In this document: piece after piece, positions 51,164 through 59,651 of the stretch
How the letters are laid out: every line of letters begins with the position of its first letter
Position numbering within the stretch: position 1 is the first letter of the stretch
Assembly: GCF_038007305.1 (NCBI RefSeq)
Contig: NZ_JBBOWV010000001.1
Span: 1,251,501 to 1,315,500 of the forward strand
Direction: 5' to 3'
Length of the DNA stretch: 64,000 bases
DNA from: Solibacillus sp. FSL W7-1436
GTDB taxonomy: Bacteria > Bacillota > Bacilli > Bacillales_A > Planococcaceae
Notes under the pieces: generated by a model
What the model was told of the DNA's origin: nothing
Database searches by the model: none
The model's input: only the letters and a program-made list of their open reading frames with translations
Position numbers and translations under genes: made by a program

Positions 51164-52039
51164 CTACACTTTCTCGCGCGTATTTTTACCGAAAATACCC
51201 GCTGGACGTAATATTAAAATCAAAATCAGGATGACAAACGCGGCTGCATCTCGCCATAATGAATATCCGAGCGCCGAAACAACTGTTTCAACAACCCCTA
51301 GTAAAAGACCGCCTACCATTGCTCCCGGAATAATGCCGATTCCACCTAAAACAGCGGCAATGAAAGCTTTAATACCAGGCATAATCCCCATTAACGGATC
51401 GATACGTGTATAGTAAATACCAAAAATTACGCCCGCAGCTCCTGCCAATGCAGATCCGATTGCAAATGTGGCTGAAATCGTATTATCTACGTTAATCCCC
51501 ATTAAGCGAGCTGCATCTGCATCATGGGATACGGCGCGCATCGCTTTACCGATTTTTGTTTTATGAACAATGAATTGTAATAAGATCATCAAGAAAATCG
51601 ATACTGATAAAATAAAGATCGCCAACGTACTGATCTGTGCACCGAAAATTTCAATATTCTTCGTTGCAAATACTGCCGGATAAGCTTCTGGAGAAGGACC
51701 TCTAAAGAAAATTACCGTATATTCGATTAACAGTGAGACACCGATTGCCGTAATAAGAGCTGCGATCCGGGTTGCATTACGCAGTCGTTTATAAGCGACA
51801 CGCTCTATAATTACTCCGATGACTGCACATAATATCATCGCGATAATAAGCGCTAAAAAGACATTCATTTCCCAACGTGCAATGGCATAAAAGCCGATAA
51901 AAGCACCAAGCATGAAAACATCACCGTGGGCAAAATTGATAAGCTTAATAATCCCGTATACCATCGTATAGCCTAGTGCGATAAGTGCATAAATACTACC
52001 TAGCGAAATACCATTCACTAATTGTTGGATCCATTCCAT
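51164..52039 (-). CDS. livH: Branched-chain amino acid ABC transporter permease LivH
   Basis: A 291-residue permease. Seen: VNGISLGSIYALIALGYTMVYGIIKLINFAHGDVFMLGAF, the typical LivH N-terminus, and AVSHDADAARLMGINVDN and ALAGAAGVIFGIYYTRIDP. The start is the ATG of MEWIQQLVNG, preceded by AAAGGAGTG; a GTG three codons upstream is also in frame. A terminator-like hairpin separates it from livK. Confidence 0.96.
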   Translation of the reverse strand: MEWIQQLVNGISLGSIYALIALGYTMVYGIIKLINFAHGDVFMLGAFIGFYAIARWEMNVFLALIIAMILCAVIGVIIERVAYKRLRNATRIAALITAIGVSLLIEYTVIFFRGPSPEAYPAVFATKNIEIFGAQISTLAIFILSVSIFLMILLQFIVHKTKIGKAMRAVSHDADAARLMGINVDNTISATFAIGSALAGAAGVIFGIYYTRIDPLMGIMPGIKAFIAAVLGGIGIIPGAMVGGLLLGVVETVVSALGYSLWRDAAAFVILILILILRPAGIFGKNTREKV

Positions 52040-52072
52040 ACAGTTCACTCCTTTTTTCTCTATTAAATGTAT

Positions 52073-52104
52073 GAAAAAAAGGGAGGCAAGTTCCGCCCCC
52101 CCTC
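52073..52104 (-). terminator. Terminator-like hairpin between livK and livH
   Basis: Arms gggaggc / gcggg(c)cccc-type, roughly GGGGGGC to GCCTCCC, followed on the minus strand by seven T residues. It probably reduces, without abolishing, transcription into the permease and ATPase genes so that the binding protein is made in excess. Confidence 0.8.
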
Positions 52105-52116
52105 ACTCGTAAAAAA

Positions 52117-53328
52117 TTAAGGATTAACTTTAGAGTTGAACTGTTGTTTACCGTCTACGAATTCTAGAACTGTTGCTGATTTTACTGGGTTGTGGTTTTC
52201 GTCAACTGTGAAAGTACCTGTTACTAAGCTTAAATCTTCCGTTGCCGCAAGCTGTTTCTGAATTGCTTCACCTGTAATGTCTCCGTCTACACGCTTGATC
52301 GCATCTACGATAAAGTAAATAGAATCATAGCCTAATGCATGGAAAGCGTTCGGTGATTTGCTGTACTCATCATTAAATGCTTTTACGAAGTCCTGAATTT
52401 TTGAATCCGGGTCTTCAGATGAGTAGTGGTTCGTAATAAATGTATTATTTAATGCATCATTACCAGCTAATTCAATTAGTTCTGGCGAGTCCCATCCGTC
52501 AGCACCCATTAACGGAACGGTAATACCTAATTCACGGGCTTGTTTTACGATGATCCCTACTTCTTCATAGTAGCCAGGGATGAAAATGAAATCAGGATTT
52601 TTCCCTTTAATATTCGTTAATTGAGATTTAAAGTCTACGTCTTTTGCAACATACGCCTCTTCAGCGACTACTGTGCCACCGTTTGAGGATACCGTTTCCT
52701 TGAATGATGCCGCTAAGCCTTTCGCATAATCTGAAGCATTATCCGCGAAAATCGCCACATTTTTAGCTTGCAGTTCATTTGTCGCAAAGTTTGCCGCTAC
52801 CGTCCCTTGGAATGGGTCGATGAAACATGTACGGAACGCATATTCATTTATTGATCCATCATCGTTAACCGTTACGTTTGGTGCAGTACCTGAGGCTGTA
52901 ACCATTGGAACTTTATGCTTAGCTGCAATTTGGACCGTTGCAACCGAGTTACCTGAAGTAGCCGGCGCCAACATCGCCACTACTTTTTCCTGTTCTGCCA
53001 ATTTCATTGCAGCAGAAGTTGCCTCAGCTGTTTCTGATTTATTGTCGACTGGAATGTACTCCAGCTGTTTACCATCTATACCGCCTGCTGCATTAATTTC
53101 TTCAATCGCCAATTTTGCACCATCATTAATCGATGATCCGTAAGAAGCTACAGCACCTGATAATTCTAAGTTAGCGCCAATTTTAATTGTATCGCCAGCT
53201 GCATTACTGCTGCCGCCTGATCCTGAAGAACTAGAGGTATCATCACCGCATCCAGCTAATACCCCTGTTAATAATGCTGTTGCCATGAATAATGAACCAT
53301 ACTTTTTTGTCTTTTTGTGATTTGTCAT
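52117..53328 (-). CDS. livK: Branched-chain amino acid ABC transporter substrate-binding lipoprotein
   Basis: A 403-residue lipoprotein. The start is the third in-frame ATG (MTNHKKTKKYGSLFM, 53328), which is eight bases after GGGGG. The N-terminus has a signal peptide ending in a LAGC lipobox (Cys27), a Ser/Gly-rich linker (28-50), then the Peripla_BP_6 fold: IKIGANLELSGAVASYGSS at the start and SNAAGDTI linker. Binds Leu/Ile/Val or a related amino acid. Promoter TTGTGC-17-TATAAT lies upstream. Confidence 0.96.
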   Translation of the reverse strand: MTNHKKTKKYGSLFMATALLTGVLAGCGDDTSSSSGSGGSSNAAGDTIKIGANLELSGAVASYGSSINDGAKLAIEEINAAGGIDGKQLEYIPVDNKSETAEATSAAMKLAEQEKVVAMLAPATSGNSVATVQIAAKHKVPMVTASGTAPNVTVNDDGSINEYAFRTCFIDPFQGTVAANFATNELQAKNVAIFADNASDYAKGLAASFKETVSSNGGTVVAEEAYVAKDVDFKSQLTNIKGKNPDFIFIPGYYEEVGIIVKQARELGITVPLMGADGWDSPELIELAGNDALNNTFITNHYSSEDPDSKIQDFVKAFNDEYSKSPNAFHALGYDSIYFIVDAIKRVDGDITGEAIQKQLAATEDLSLVTGTFTVDENHNPVKSATVLEFVDGKQQFNSKVNP

Positions 53329-53375
53329 CATCATTTCCCCCTTAGTCATACTCCAAATGTTTGATATTTCTGATA

Positions 53376-53404
53376 ATTATAACCAATACCCCACATTCGC
53401 ACAA
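53376..53404 (-). promoter_or_regulatory. SigA promoter of the liv operon
   Basis: On the minus strand TTGTGC (53399-53404), a 17-bp spacer, then TATAAT (53376-53381), 48 bp upstream of the livK ATG. No CodY-like box was recognised with confidence. Confidence 0.7.
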
Positions 53405-53571
53405 TCTAAATTTTCAATATTCAGATTAAATTTACGAGAATAATATAATCAATTATTCCAACTTCTGTATTGTAAACGAATAGTAATTTTTAGTCTAGTG
53501 TGATTATTCTGTGAATTTTATGTATTCAAAATTCCCAGTCTAATACTTTCTATTAATAAAAAAATCGCCGT

Positions 53572-54177
53572 TTATATTTCCGGAATCCGAAAAACGACGA
53601 TACGTTCATTTTCATTTTTTTCGTGGCGTAATTTTATATCTAAATAGCATTGAAGTGATTGCTCTTGTTGTAGATAATCCATATATTCAGGGGATGGATA
53701 ATATAAAATAATATCTACCATTCGAGGATATAACATGACAGAATCCATAATATGCTTCATAAATTCACGAAATACATGTATTGAGAAGGGGTTAAAGAAG
53801 AAAAAGACATTATCGTGCTTTGTAATTTCATATGTTTCGGCAATGATATTCAAAAATTGGATGGGAGCATGTTTCTTCTTAAATTTTCTTAAATATTGTT
53901 CTGCATTTTGCTCCGCTTCCGTGAAAAACTTCTGATCCATTTCAATTCCTGTAACGGGAATATTGAAGCGATGGTAAATATAAATAGGAACTCGCCCTTT
54001 CCCGCAGCCGATATCAAGAAAGCGTGCATTGGCCGGCAGTTCATAGCTTTCGAATAATTGTTCCAGTCCGCTGTAAGGTGTTGGTTCATAGCGATGGTAC
54101 TTTGCTAATTTCGGAAAACCATATTGATAACCGGTAGTTTGGATGTTTAGCATATGATCATATTGCTGTTCGTTCAT
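53572..54177 (-). CDS. Class I SAM-dependent methyltransferase
   Basis: A 201-residue protein. Seen: FLDIGCGKGRVPIYIYHRF (motif I) and GIEMDQKFFTEAEQN (motif II). The C-terminal half FFFFNPFSIHVFREFMKHIM has the shape of small-molecule methyltransferases, but no substrate can be assigned. ATG with GAGGTGAAC upstream. It lies 45 bp after ogt. Confidence 0.8.
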   Translation of the reverse strand: MNEQQYDHMLNIQTTGYQYGFPKLAKYHRYEPTPYSGLEQLFESYELPANARFLDIGCGKGRVPIYIYHRFNIPVTGIEMDQKFFTEAEQNAEQYLRKFKKKHAPIQFLNIIAETYEITKHDNVFFFFNPFSIHVFREFMKHIMDSVMLYPRMVDIILYYPSPEYMDYLQQEQSLQCYLDIKLRHEKNENERIVVFRIPEI

Positions 54178-54222
54178 TCGTTCACCTCACAAATCAATTG
54201 AAAATTTTATGTTGCTATAACA

Positions 54223-54702
54223 TTAATTTAAGTTGAAGCTATATTTAAGCTCATGTTCAAGCAGCCATTGTTTTCTCCATAAACCGCCTGCATAGCCTGT
54301 AAGTTTCCCGTTTTGGCCGATAACCCGGTGGCATGGGACGATAATACTTATCACATTTTTGCTATTTGTCATCCCAACAGCGCGTACCGCTTTTTCATTT
54401 GCAATTTGTTGTGCAATTTCTTTATAGGAAGCGGTTTTCCCGTAAGGAACGGTTGTCAATGCTTGCCATACCGATGTTTGAAAAATGGTTCCCTCTAATT
54501 TATAAAGTACAGAAAAATCTTTTCGTTGGCCATTAAAATATTCATCCAGTTCTGTACTGCAGTCCAATAAAAGCTGAGGGGTATCATTAGTTGGGAAGTT
54601 CAGTATTTCTTCTCGCTCTGCAAATAATACGGATGATATAAAATGTTCGCTTCCTGCAATTTCAATAACACCTATTGGTGAAGCATAATCTAATTTATAC
54701 AT
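54223..54702 (-). CDS. ogt: Methylated-DNA--protein-cysteine methyltransferase
   Basis: A 159-residue O6-alkylguanine-DNA repair protein. Seen: IFQTSVWQALTTVPYGKTASYKEIA and the active-site IVPCHRVIG, then GYAGGLWRKQWLLEHE. The start is the ATG of MYKLDYASPIG at 54702, with GGAAGGAGGATTCC upstream. Not adjacent to ada or alkA. Confidence 0.95.
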   Translation of the reverse strand: MYKLDYASPIGVIEIAGSEHFISSVLFAEREEILNFPTNDTPQLLLDCSTELDEYFNGQRKDFSVLYKLEGTIFQTSVWQALTTVPYGKTASYKEIAQQIANEKAVRAVGMTNSKNVISIIVPCHRVIGQNGKLTGYAGGLWRKQWLLEHELKYSFNLN

Positions 54703-54751
54703 TGGAATCCTCCTTCCCTTCTCCAAATTTACTATAGCGTAATTTCTTCAT

Positions 54752-54792
54752 TAAAAAAAGAACCTTTAATCCGACAATGATTAAAGGTTCTT
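54752..54792 (-). terminator. Terminator of mqo
   Basis: Stem agaacctttaatc / gattaaaggttct followed on the minus strand by seven T residues, 12 bases after the mqo stop codon. Confidence 0.93.
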
Positions 54793-54803
54793 CCTATTAA
54801 CAA

Positions 54804-56288
54804 TTATGCTTTGTTTAAACCTAAAGCTTTCGTTGTTGTTTCATGTACTTCTTTAAGAAGTTCTGTATTTTCAACTAAGTTTTCACCGTAAGATGGAATC
54901 ATTTCCTTAATCTTAGGCTCCCAAGCTTTCATTTCTCCCGGGAAGCATTGGTTGATTACTTTTAACATAACAGATACAGCTGTAGAAGCACCTGGAGATG
55001 CACCTAGTAATGCCGCAATAGAACCGTCATGTGCAGTTACAACTTCAGTACCAAATTGTAATGTACCTTTACCAGCGTCTGTGTCTTTAATAACTTGAAC
55101 ACGTTGGCCTGCAACACTGATTTCCCAGTCATCTGACTTGGCAGTTGGAATGAATTGACGTAATTCATCCATACGCGCTTCTTTTGAAAGAACTAATTGA
55201 GAAACTAAATATTTGCTCAGCGACATTTCTTTTACACCACAAGCAAGTAGTGTCATTAAGTTATGTGGCTTGATAGATGCAAATAAATCCATATTTGAAC
55301 CTGTTTTTAGGAACTTCGGAGAGAAACCTGCAAACGGTCCGAATAATAATGATTTTTTACCATCGATATAACGAGTGTCTAAGTGTGGTACTGACATCGG
55401 TGGCGCACCAACCGCTGCTTTACCGTATACTTTCGCATGGTGTTGATTTACTACTTCCTCATTGTTACAAACTAAGAATAAACCGGAAATCGGGAATCCA
55501 CCGATATGTTTTGATTCAGGGATACCGGATTTTTGTAGTAACTCAAGGCTACCACCACCAGCTCCAAGGAATACAAATTTCGCAGTGTGGTATTCAACTT
55601 TGCTGTTTTCTTTGTTGTGAACTTTTACTTCCCAAGAACCATCTTTTAAACGTTTTACATCCAAAACATTATGGTTGTAGTTTACATCCACATCTTGCTT
55701 TTGTAAGTTCGAGATTAACGTACGAGTTAACGCCCCAAAGTTAACATCCGTACCAGAATCAATTTTTGTTGCAGCAATAGGTTCACTTGAAGTACGTTCA
55801 TTCATAATTAAAGGAATCCATTGTTTTAGTGTTTCAGGATCATCTGAGAATTCCATACCTTCGAATAATGGATTTGCTGTCATTGCTGCATGACGCTTTT
55901 TAAGATACTCGACATTTCCAGCACCTTGTACCATACTCATATGTGGCAGTGGCATAATGAATTCTTCCGGTTTCTCGATTTGCTTTGTGTTAACTAAGTG
56001 TGTCCAAAATTGTAGTGAATCCTGGAACTGTGTGTTAACGTTAATCGCTTTAGTAATATCGATTGTCCCGTCTTTTTTCTCACTTGTGTAGTTAAGCTCA
56101 CATAAAGCGGCATGCCCAGTTCCGGCATTGTTTAATTCGTGAGAGCTTTCTTCACCAGCTTTAGCTAAGTTCTCAAATACTTTGATTTTCCAATCCGGTG
56201 CTAATTCTTTAAGCATTGTACCTAAAGTAGCACTCATAATTCCGGCACCAATTAAGATAACGTCTGATTTGATATGCTTGTTACTCAT
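54804..56288 (-). CDS. mqo: Malate:quinone oxidoreductase
   Basis: A 494-residue peripheral FAD enzyme that oxidises malate to oxaloacetate and reduces menaquinone. Seen: [21 protein letters not shown] (FAD-binding dinucleotide fold), [30 protein letters not shown] (Mqo signature) and [17 protein letters not shown]. Full family length. SD AGGGAAGGT. It can complete the malate-to-oxaloacetate step together with or instead of an NAD malate dehydrogenase, and it works downstream of malate synthase. A cre-like site at 56329 suggests catabolite repression. Confidence 0.97.
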   Translation of the reverse strand: MSNKHIKSDVILIGAGIMSATLGTMLKELAPDWKIKVFENLAKAGEESSHELNNAGTGHAALCELNYTSEKKDGTIDITKAINVNTQFQDSLQFWTHLVNTKQIEKPEEFIMPLPHMSMVQGAGNVEYLKKRHAAMTANPLFEGMEFSDDPETLKQWIPLIMNERTSSEPIAATKIDSGTDVNFGALTRTLISNLQKQDVDVNYNHNVLDVKRLKDGSWEVKVHNKENSKVEYHTAKFVFLGAGGGSLELLQKSGIPESKHIGGFPISGLFLVCNNEEVVNQHHAKVYGKAAVGAPPMSVPHLDTRYIDGKKSLLFGPFAGFSPKFLKTGSNMDLFASIKPHNLMTLLACGVKEMSLSKYLVSQLVLSKEARMDELRQFIPTAKSDDWEISVAGQRVQVIKDTDAGKGTLQFGTEVVTAHDGSIAALLGASPGASTAVSVMLKVINQCFPGEMKAWEPKIKEMIPSYGENLVENTELLKEVHETTTKALGLNKA

Positions 56289-56810
56289 TTTTACCTTCCC
56301 TTACATATATATTAAGATTTTTAGAATAATGTAAGCGCTCTATTCTATTATCGACAACCCTATATAGGAGACGATTCCATTGATTCTATATCATTTATTA
56401 CCTTATTGTAGTGTAACACAATTGTGAAAAGATTAAAATATATACAAACCGGGACTTCACCAGCAAGTGAAAAGGTTGTCTTTATCGAGAAAAGGCGAAA
56501 CATTTATGAGCATATTTTGTCGAAGCTTAAAATCATTTATTTATGTTTTCTTTATTTTCTAACAATTTTTTTCTAACTATTTTGTCTATTTTAAGTTATG
56601 CTACAATGAAAAGCGTATACTTTTCATTAAATGGAATTTCTATTAATATCAACTTGAAATATCGGCATTATTTTGTAAGAATAGTAGGCATCGCTCTTTG
56701 CATAAACTATATAATAAGTACAGTTATCATAAGAAATACATGACAAATGTAAATAGTTCATAATTTAAATTAAAACTAAAATCAATCTGAGTGAGATAAG
56801 GGGGATGTTT
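56289..56810. other. 522-bp gap between divergent mqo and degV
   Basis: Holds the mqo promoter region and the cre-like site on the left and the degV promoter and SD on the right. A 66-residue frame (56543-56743, plus) is hydrophobic and AT-rich, has no SD and is probably not a gene. The middle (56440-56540) holds short repeats of the aaaagg type but no clear hairpin. I see no riboswitch or sRNA with confidence. Confidence 0.5.
56329..56343 (-). promoter_or_regulatory. Candidate cre (CcpA) site upstream of mqo
   Basis: ATGTAAGCGCTCTAT on the plus strand matches WTGNAANCGNWNNCW in 14 of 15 positions, with the palindromic core AAGCGCT. It lies 41 bases upstream of the mqo ATG. Confidence 0.6.
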
Positions 56811-57659
56811 ATGAAAATTTATACGGATAGTGGTTCTGACTTACCAAAATCATTTTTTGATAATGAAGAAGTACATCTTTTTCCGTTACGCGTACTAGTG
56901 AAAGGTGTTGAATATGATGACATTATCGGCATCACAACAGACCAGGTCTACGCGGCAATTGCTGAAGGTGAGCAACTAAAAACATCACAAGTTTCATTAG
57001 AAGTATTTATTAACGCTTTTGAGGAATTAGCAAAATCAGGTGAAGAAGGAGTTTATATTGCCTTTTCATCAGAATTGTCCGGTACATGCCAAACAGCAAT
57101 TTTGGCAAAAAATCAAGTGCTGGAAAGTTATCCGGACTTAAAATTAGAAATTATTGATACGAAATGTGCTTCTTACGGTCAAGGCTTAGTAGTAAAAGAA
57201 GCAGTGCGTTTAAATAAATTTGGTATTGAGTTTAATGAAGCTGTTGAAAAACTTGCAGCGATGGCCAATTCAATGGAACATTTATTTACAGTTGGAGATT
57301 TAAACCACTTGGCAAAAGGCGGCCGTGTATCAAAAGCGAGTGCTTTTATGGGTGGACTGCTTAATATTAAGCCTATTTTAAATATGGATGATGGCAAGCT
57401 TGTACCAATAGAAAAAACACGCGGATTCAAAAAAGCCATTAATCGCATGACTGAACTTATGAAAGAGCGTGGCGGTGACTTCACAAATAAGGTTGTCGGT
57501 ATTTCACATAGTAACGATGAGGAACTGATGCACGAAGTGAAAGTTGCAATTGAAGAAAAGATTCAGCCCAAAGCAATTGAAACGACAACAATCGGCTCTG
57601 TAATCGGTGCACATGTCGGCCGCGGCACAGTCGGAATTTACTTTACAAATGATAAATAA
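56811..57659 (+). CDS. DegV family fatty-acid-binding protein
   Basis: A 282-residue DegV-fold protein. The start is the ATG of MKIYTDSGSDLPKSFF at 56811, because AAGGGGG is seven bases upstream; an ATG two codons earlier is too close to it. Seen: TDSGSDLP, LSGTCQTAILA, DTKCASYGQG, and the fatty-acid site region GGRVSKASAFMGGLLNIKPIL. The family (FakB type) presents fatty acids to FakA. No fakA is in the window. Confidence 0.93.
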   Translation: MKIYTDSGSDLPKSFFDNEEVHLFPLRVLVKGVEYDDIIGITTDQVYAAIAEGEQLKTSQVSLEVFINAFEELAKSGEEGVYIAFSSELSGTCQTAILAKNQVLESYPDLKLEIIDTKCASYGQGLVVKEAVRLNKFGIEFNEAVEKLAAMANSMEHLFTVGDLNHLAKGGRVSKASAFMGGLLNIKPILNMDDGKLVPIEKTRGFKKAINRMTELMKERGGDFTNKVVGISHSNDEELMHEVKVAIEEKIQPKAIETTTIGSVIGAHVGRGTVGIYFTNDK

Positions 57660-57663
57660 AATA

Positions 57664-57700
57664 AAAGCTGGCACAAAAAATTGTGCCAGCTTCTTTATTT
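57664..57700 (+). terminator. Bidirectional terminator after degV
   Basis: Perfect 12-bp stem aagctggcacaa / ttgtgccagctt, T-rich on both strands, shared with the convergent small gene at 57701. Confidence 0.95.
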
Positions 57701-57958
57701 TTACCAGAAGAAAATTGATGCCAGTGCAATACCGGTAATTGCACCTAATGCAATACCATATCCAAAGCCAGGTGCCCCGTATCCTCCACCAAATCCCCAG
57801 AATCCAATTCCATAGCCCGCTCTATCAGGCATAATCCAAACCATACGATTATCTACTTTCGTAATTCTTCCTACATGGACATTTCCTTTATTATCATTTA
57901 TTCTCACACGTTTTCCGTGATGTTTGCAGCACAAATCATATGCCTCTTGGTGAGTCAT
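57701..57958 (-). CDS. Small protein: SH3/LSm-like beta region, Gly/aromatic linker, C-terminal membrane helix
   Basis: An 85-residue protein not assigned to a family. Residues 14-46 (GKRVRINDNKGNVHVGRITKVDNRMVWI) look like a small beta-barrel. Residues 48-70 are rich in Gly, Tyr and Phe (GYGIGFWGFGGGYGAPGFGYG), followed by a hydrophobic end GIALGAITGIALASIFFW. Two Cys (Cys10/Cys11) and a His pair lie near the N-terminus. GGGAGGGAAAG precedes the ATG. Similar small proteins exist among spore or membrane proteins, but the role is unknown. Confidence 0.6.
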   Translation of the reverse strand: MTHQEAYDLCCKHHGKRVRINDNKGNVHVGRITKVDNRMVWIMPDRAGYGIGFWGFGGGYGAPGFGYGIALGAITGIALASIFFW

Positions 57959-58058
57959 AACTTTCCCTCCCTTCTCTAAGTTTTCCTACTATATGTTCAA
58001 GCTTTTTGCACATACATGCGCATCGTCTAGTTCATACACTAAGAAAAAGGAGAAACTT

Positions 58059-58802
58059 ATGCCCATTCTTGATACAAAAATATTATTTGAGAAAACGGAA
58101 CATCGTGAGCTGGCAGCCTACCCGATCATTCAATCCATCTTCCCTCGATTTCCGCCTGAGGCTGTTCAATTTGAACTTTTACAACAAGGGTTGCTTCAAC
58201 ATGATGAACTCCGCTTAACTTTGGATGTTTGGCAAATAACGAAAAGACTATTGGAGGAATTGATACGTTTATGGGAAGGACCTGATATACCTGTAGCCAT
58301 TTTGCCGATAAAAAACGGATTCGTGAAAAATGGTGTTGCCTATCCTTACGGCATTTGTTTGTATGTCTCCCCTCGCATTACAATAAAAGAGCTTCATGCG
58401 TTGTTTACCCATGAATATCACCATATTTGCAGGCGCAGGTTTTTAATAGAGCCCCCTACATTGCTCGATTCATTGCTTATGGAGGGACTTGCCGAACATG
58501 CGGTGGAAAGTTTATATGGAGAGTATGCATTAAGTTCCTGGACGAAGCGCTATTCCTTGGAGGAAGTGTTAAGTTATTGGGATACGCATTTCAAACAGGC
58601 ATTGCATGTACCGGGTTTACATGAACATCAAGCTTTTTTATTCGGGGACTCGGCATTAAATTTACCCCCTTGGATCGGATATTGTACCGGTTACCGATTG
58701 GTTGAAGCCTTTTTACAAAAGAAAGGCCCTTACGACGTGAAACAACTGCTGTCCATGCCATCATATAATTTTTTGGAAGGTGCAGGTTGGAAAAAGGAGT
58801 AA
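58059..58802 (+). CDS. DUF2268-like zinc metalloprotease
   Basis: A 247-residue protein. The start is the ATG of MPILDTKILFEKTEHRE at 58059, with AAAGGAGAAACT upstream; the longest frame adds 22 unrelated residues. Seen: FTHEYHHICRRRFL (HExxH-like zinc motif with Glu) and SLLMEGLAEHAVES, which provides the downstream Glu, and EAFLQKKGPYDVKQLLSMP. The family is predicted to be Zn-dependent proteases. Convergent with the cyclophilin gene. Confidence 0.82.
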   Translation: MPILDTKILFEKTEHRELAAYPIIQSIFPRFPPEAVQFELLQQGLLQHDELRLTLDVWQITKRLLEELIRLWEGPDIPVAILPIKNGFVKNGVAYPYGICLYVSPRITIKELHALFTHEYHHICRRRFLIEPPTLLDSLLMEGLAEHAVESLYGEYALSSWTKRYSLEEVLSYWDTHFKQALHVPGLHEHQAFLFGDSALNLPPWIGYCTGYRLVEAFLQKKGPYDVKQLLSMPSYNFLEGAGWKKE

Positions 58803-58827
58803 CCGGATAATTAATGACGGTTACTCC
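58791..58827 (-). terminator. Terminator of the cyclophilin gene
   Basis: Stem ggagtaaccg / cggttactcc followed on the minus strand by TTTTT, overlapping the end of the convergent DUF2268-like gene. Confidence 0.85.
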
Positions 58828-58835
58828 CTTCCATA

Positions 58836-59477
58836 CTATTTTTGAATGACTGGCTCTGGATAATCAAAGCCTTTCGTGTCCACCTCAACTGTTTTTATCT
58901 TCTGATCTTCCAGCGGTTTGTCATTGGCCCCGCGCTTTGCAGCAACAATCTCATCGACCATTTCCATTCCTTCAGTTACCTTGCCGAATGCTGCATAGTC
59001 ACCATCCAAATGTGTTGCCTGCTCCGTCATTATAAAGAACTGCGAGCCTGCCGAATCCGGATCTTGGGAACGGGCCATTGAAATTACACCGCGTTCATGG
59101 GTTAATGTATTTTCAAATCCGTTTGAAGTAAATTCTCCTTTAATTGCATAATCCGGTCCACCCATACCTGTACCATCCGGATCTCCACCTTGTATCATAA
59201 AACCGGGAATAACACGGTGGAAAATCAGTCCATCATAAAATCCATCTTCCACAAGTGAGATAAAATTGGCCACTGTATTAGGGGCAGTTTTTGGCTCTAG
59301 CTCAATAATGATTTTTTCATCATTTTCCATTGTAATCGTAACAATTGGATTTTCCTTTACTTCCTCAGCATAATTCGCAGTATTTTCCTGCTCTTTATTG
59401 TCCGACGTTTCCTTACCGCATGCGGCTAAAATAACGACTAGTACTGTAAATAAAACGATTTGATAAAACTTTTTCAC
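58836..59477 (-). CDS. Lipoprotein peptidyl-prolyl cis-trans isomerase (cyclophilin)
   Basis: A 213-residue protein. Signal peptide with LAAC lipobox (Cys20), acidic linker (21-45), then a full cyclophilin domain: FHRVIPGFMIQGGDP, ARSQDPDSAGSQFFI and DGDYAAFGKVTEGMEMVDEI. GTG start with GGAG ten bases upstream. It acts outside the membrane as a folding helper. Confidence 0.93.
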   Translation of the reverse strand: MKKFYQIVLFTVLVVILAACGKETSDNKEQENTANYAEEVKENPIVTITMENDEKIIIELEPKTAPNTVANFISLVEDGFYDGLIFHRVIPGFMIQGGDPDGTGMGGPDYAIKGEFTSNGFENTLTHERGVISMARSQDPDSAGSQFFIMTEQATHLDGDYAAFGKVTEGMEMVDEIVAAKRGANDKPLEDQKIKTVEVDTKGFDYPEPVIQK

Positions 59478-59559
59478 TCAAATTCATCTCCTTTTCCAAC
59501 ATACCTCCATCATACTACGGAAGTATAAACAAGAGCATCTGCTGGAAACATCCTTTTCA

Positions 59560-59602
59560 ATAAAAAACACCTAAAACATTACCGTTGCAATGTTTTAGGT
59601 GT
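59560..59602 (-). terminator. Terminator after the zinc alcohol dehydrogenase
   Basis: Perfect 14-bp stem acacctaaaacatt / aatgttttaggtgt with six T residues on the minus strand. Confidence 0.93.
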
Positions 59603-59651
59603 AGTATAGAACGTTTATTATTTATTATTTAAATTCCACAGGAAAGGGGAA

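Noticed and set aside
55277-55744. 155-residue plus-strand frame inside mqo
   Set aside because: Antisense shadow of mqo; the translation has low-complexity patterns typical of a shadow frame.
56450-56560. c-di-GMP or other riboswitch in the mqo-degV gap
   Set aside because: Short repeats looked suggestive at first but no family consensus (for example the GEMM core) is present.
56543-56743. 66-residue hydrophobic frame in the mqo-degV gap
   Set aside because: AT-rich, no SD, no recognisable motif; its hydrophobicity follows from base composition.
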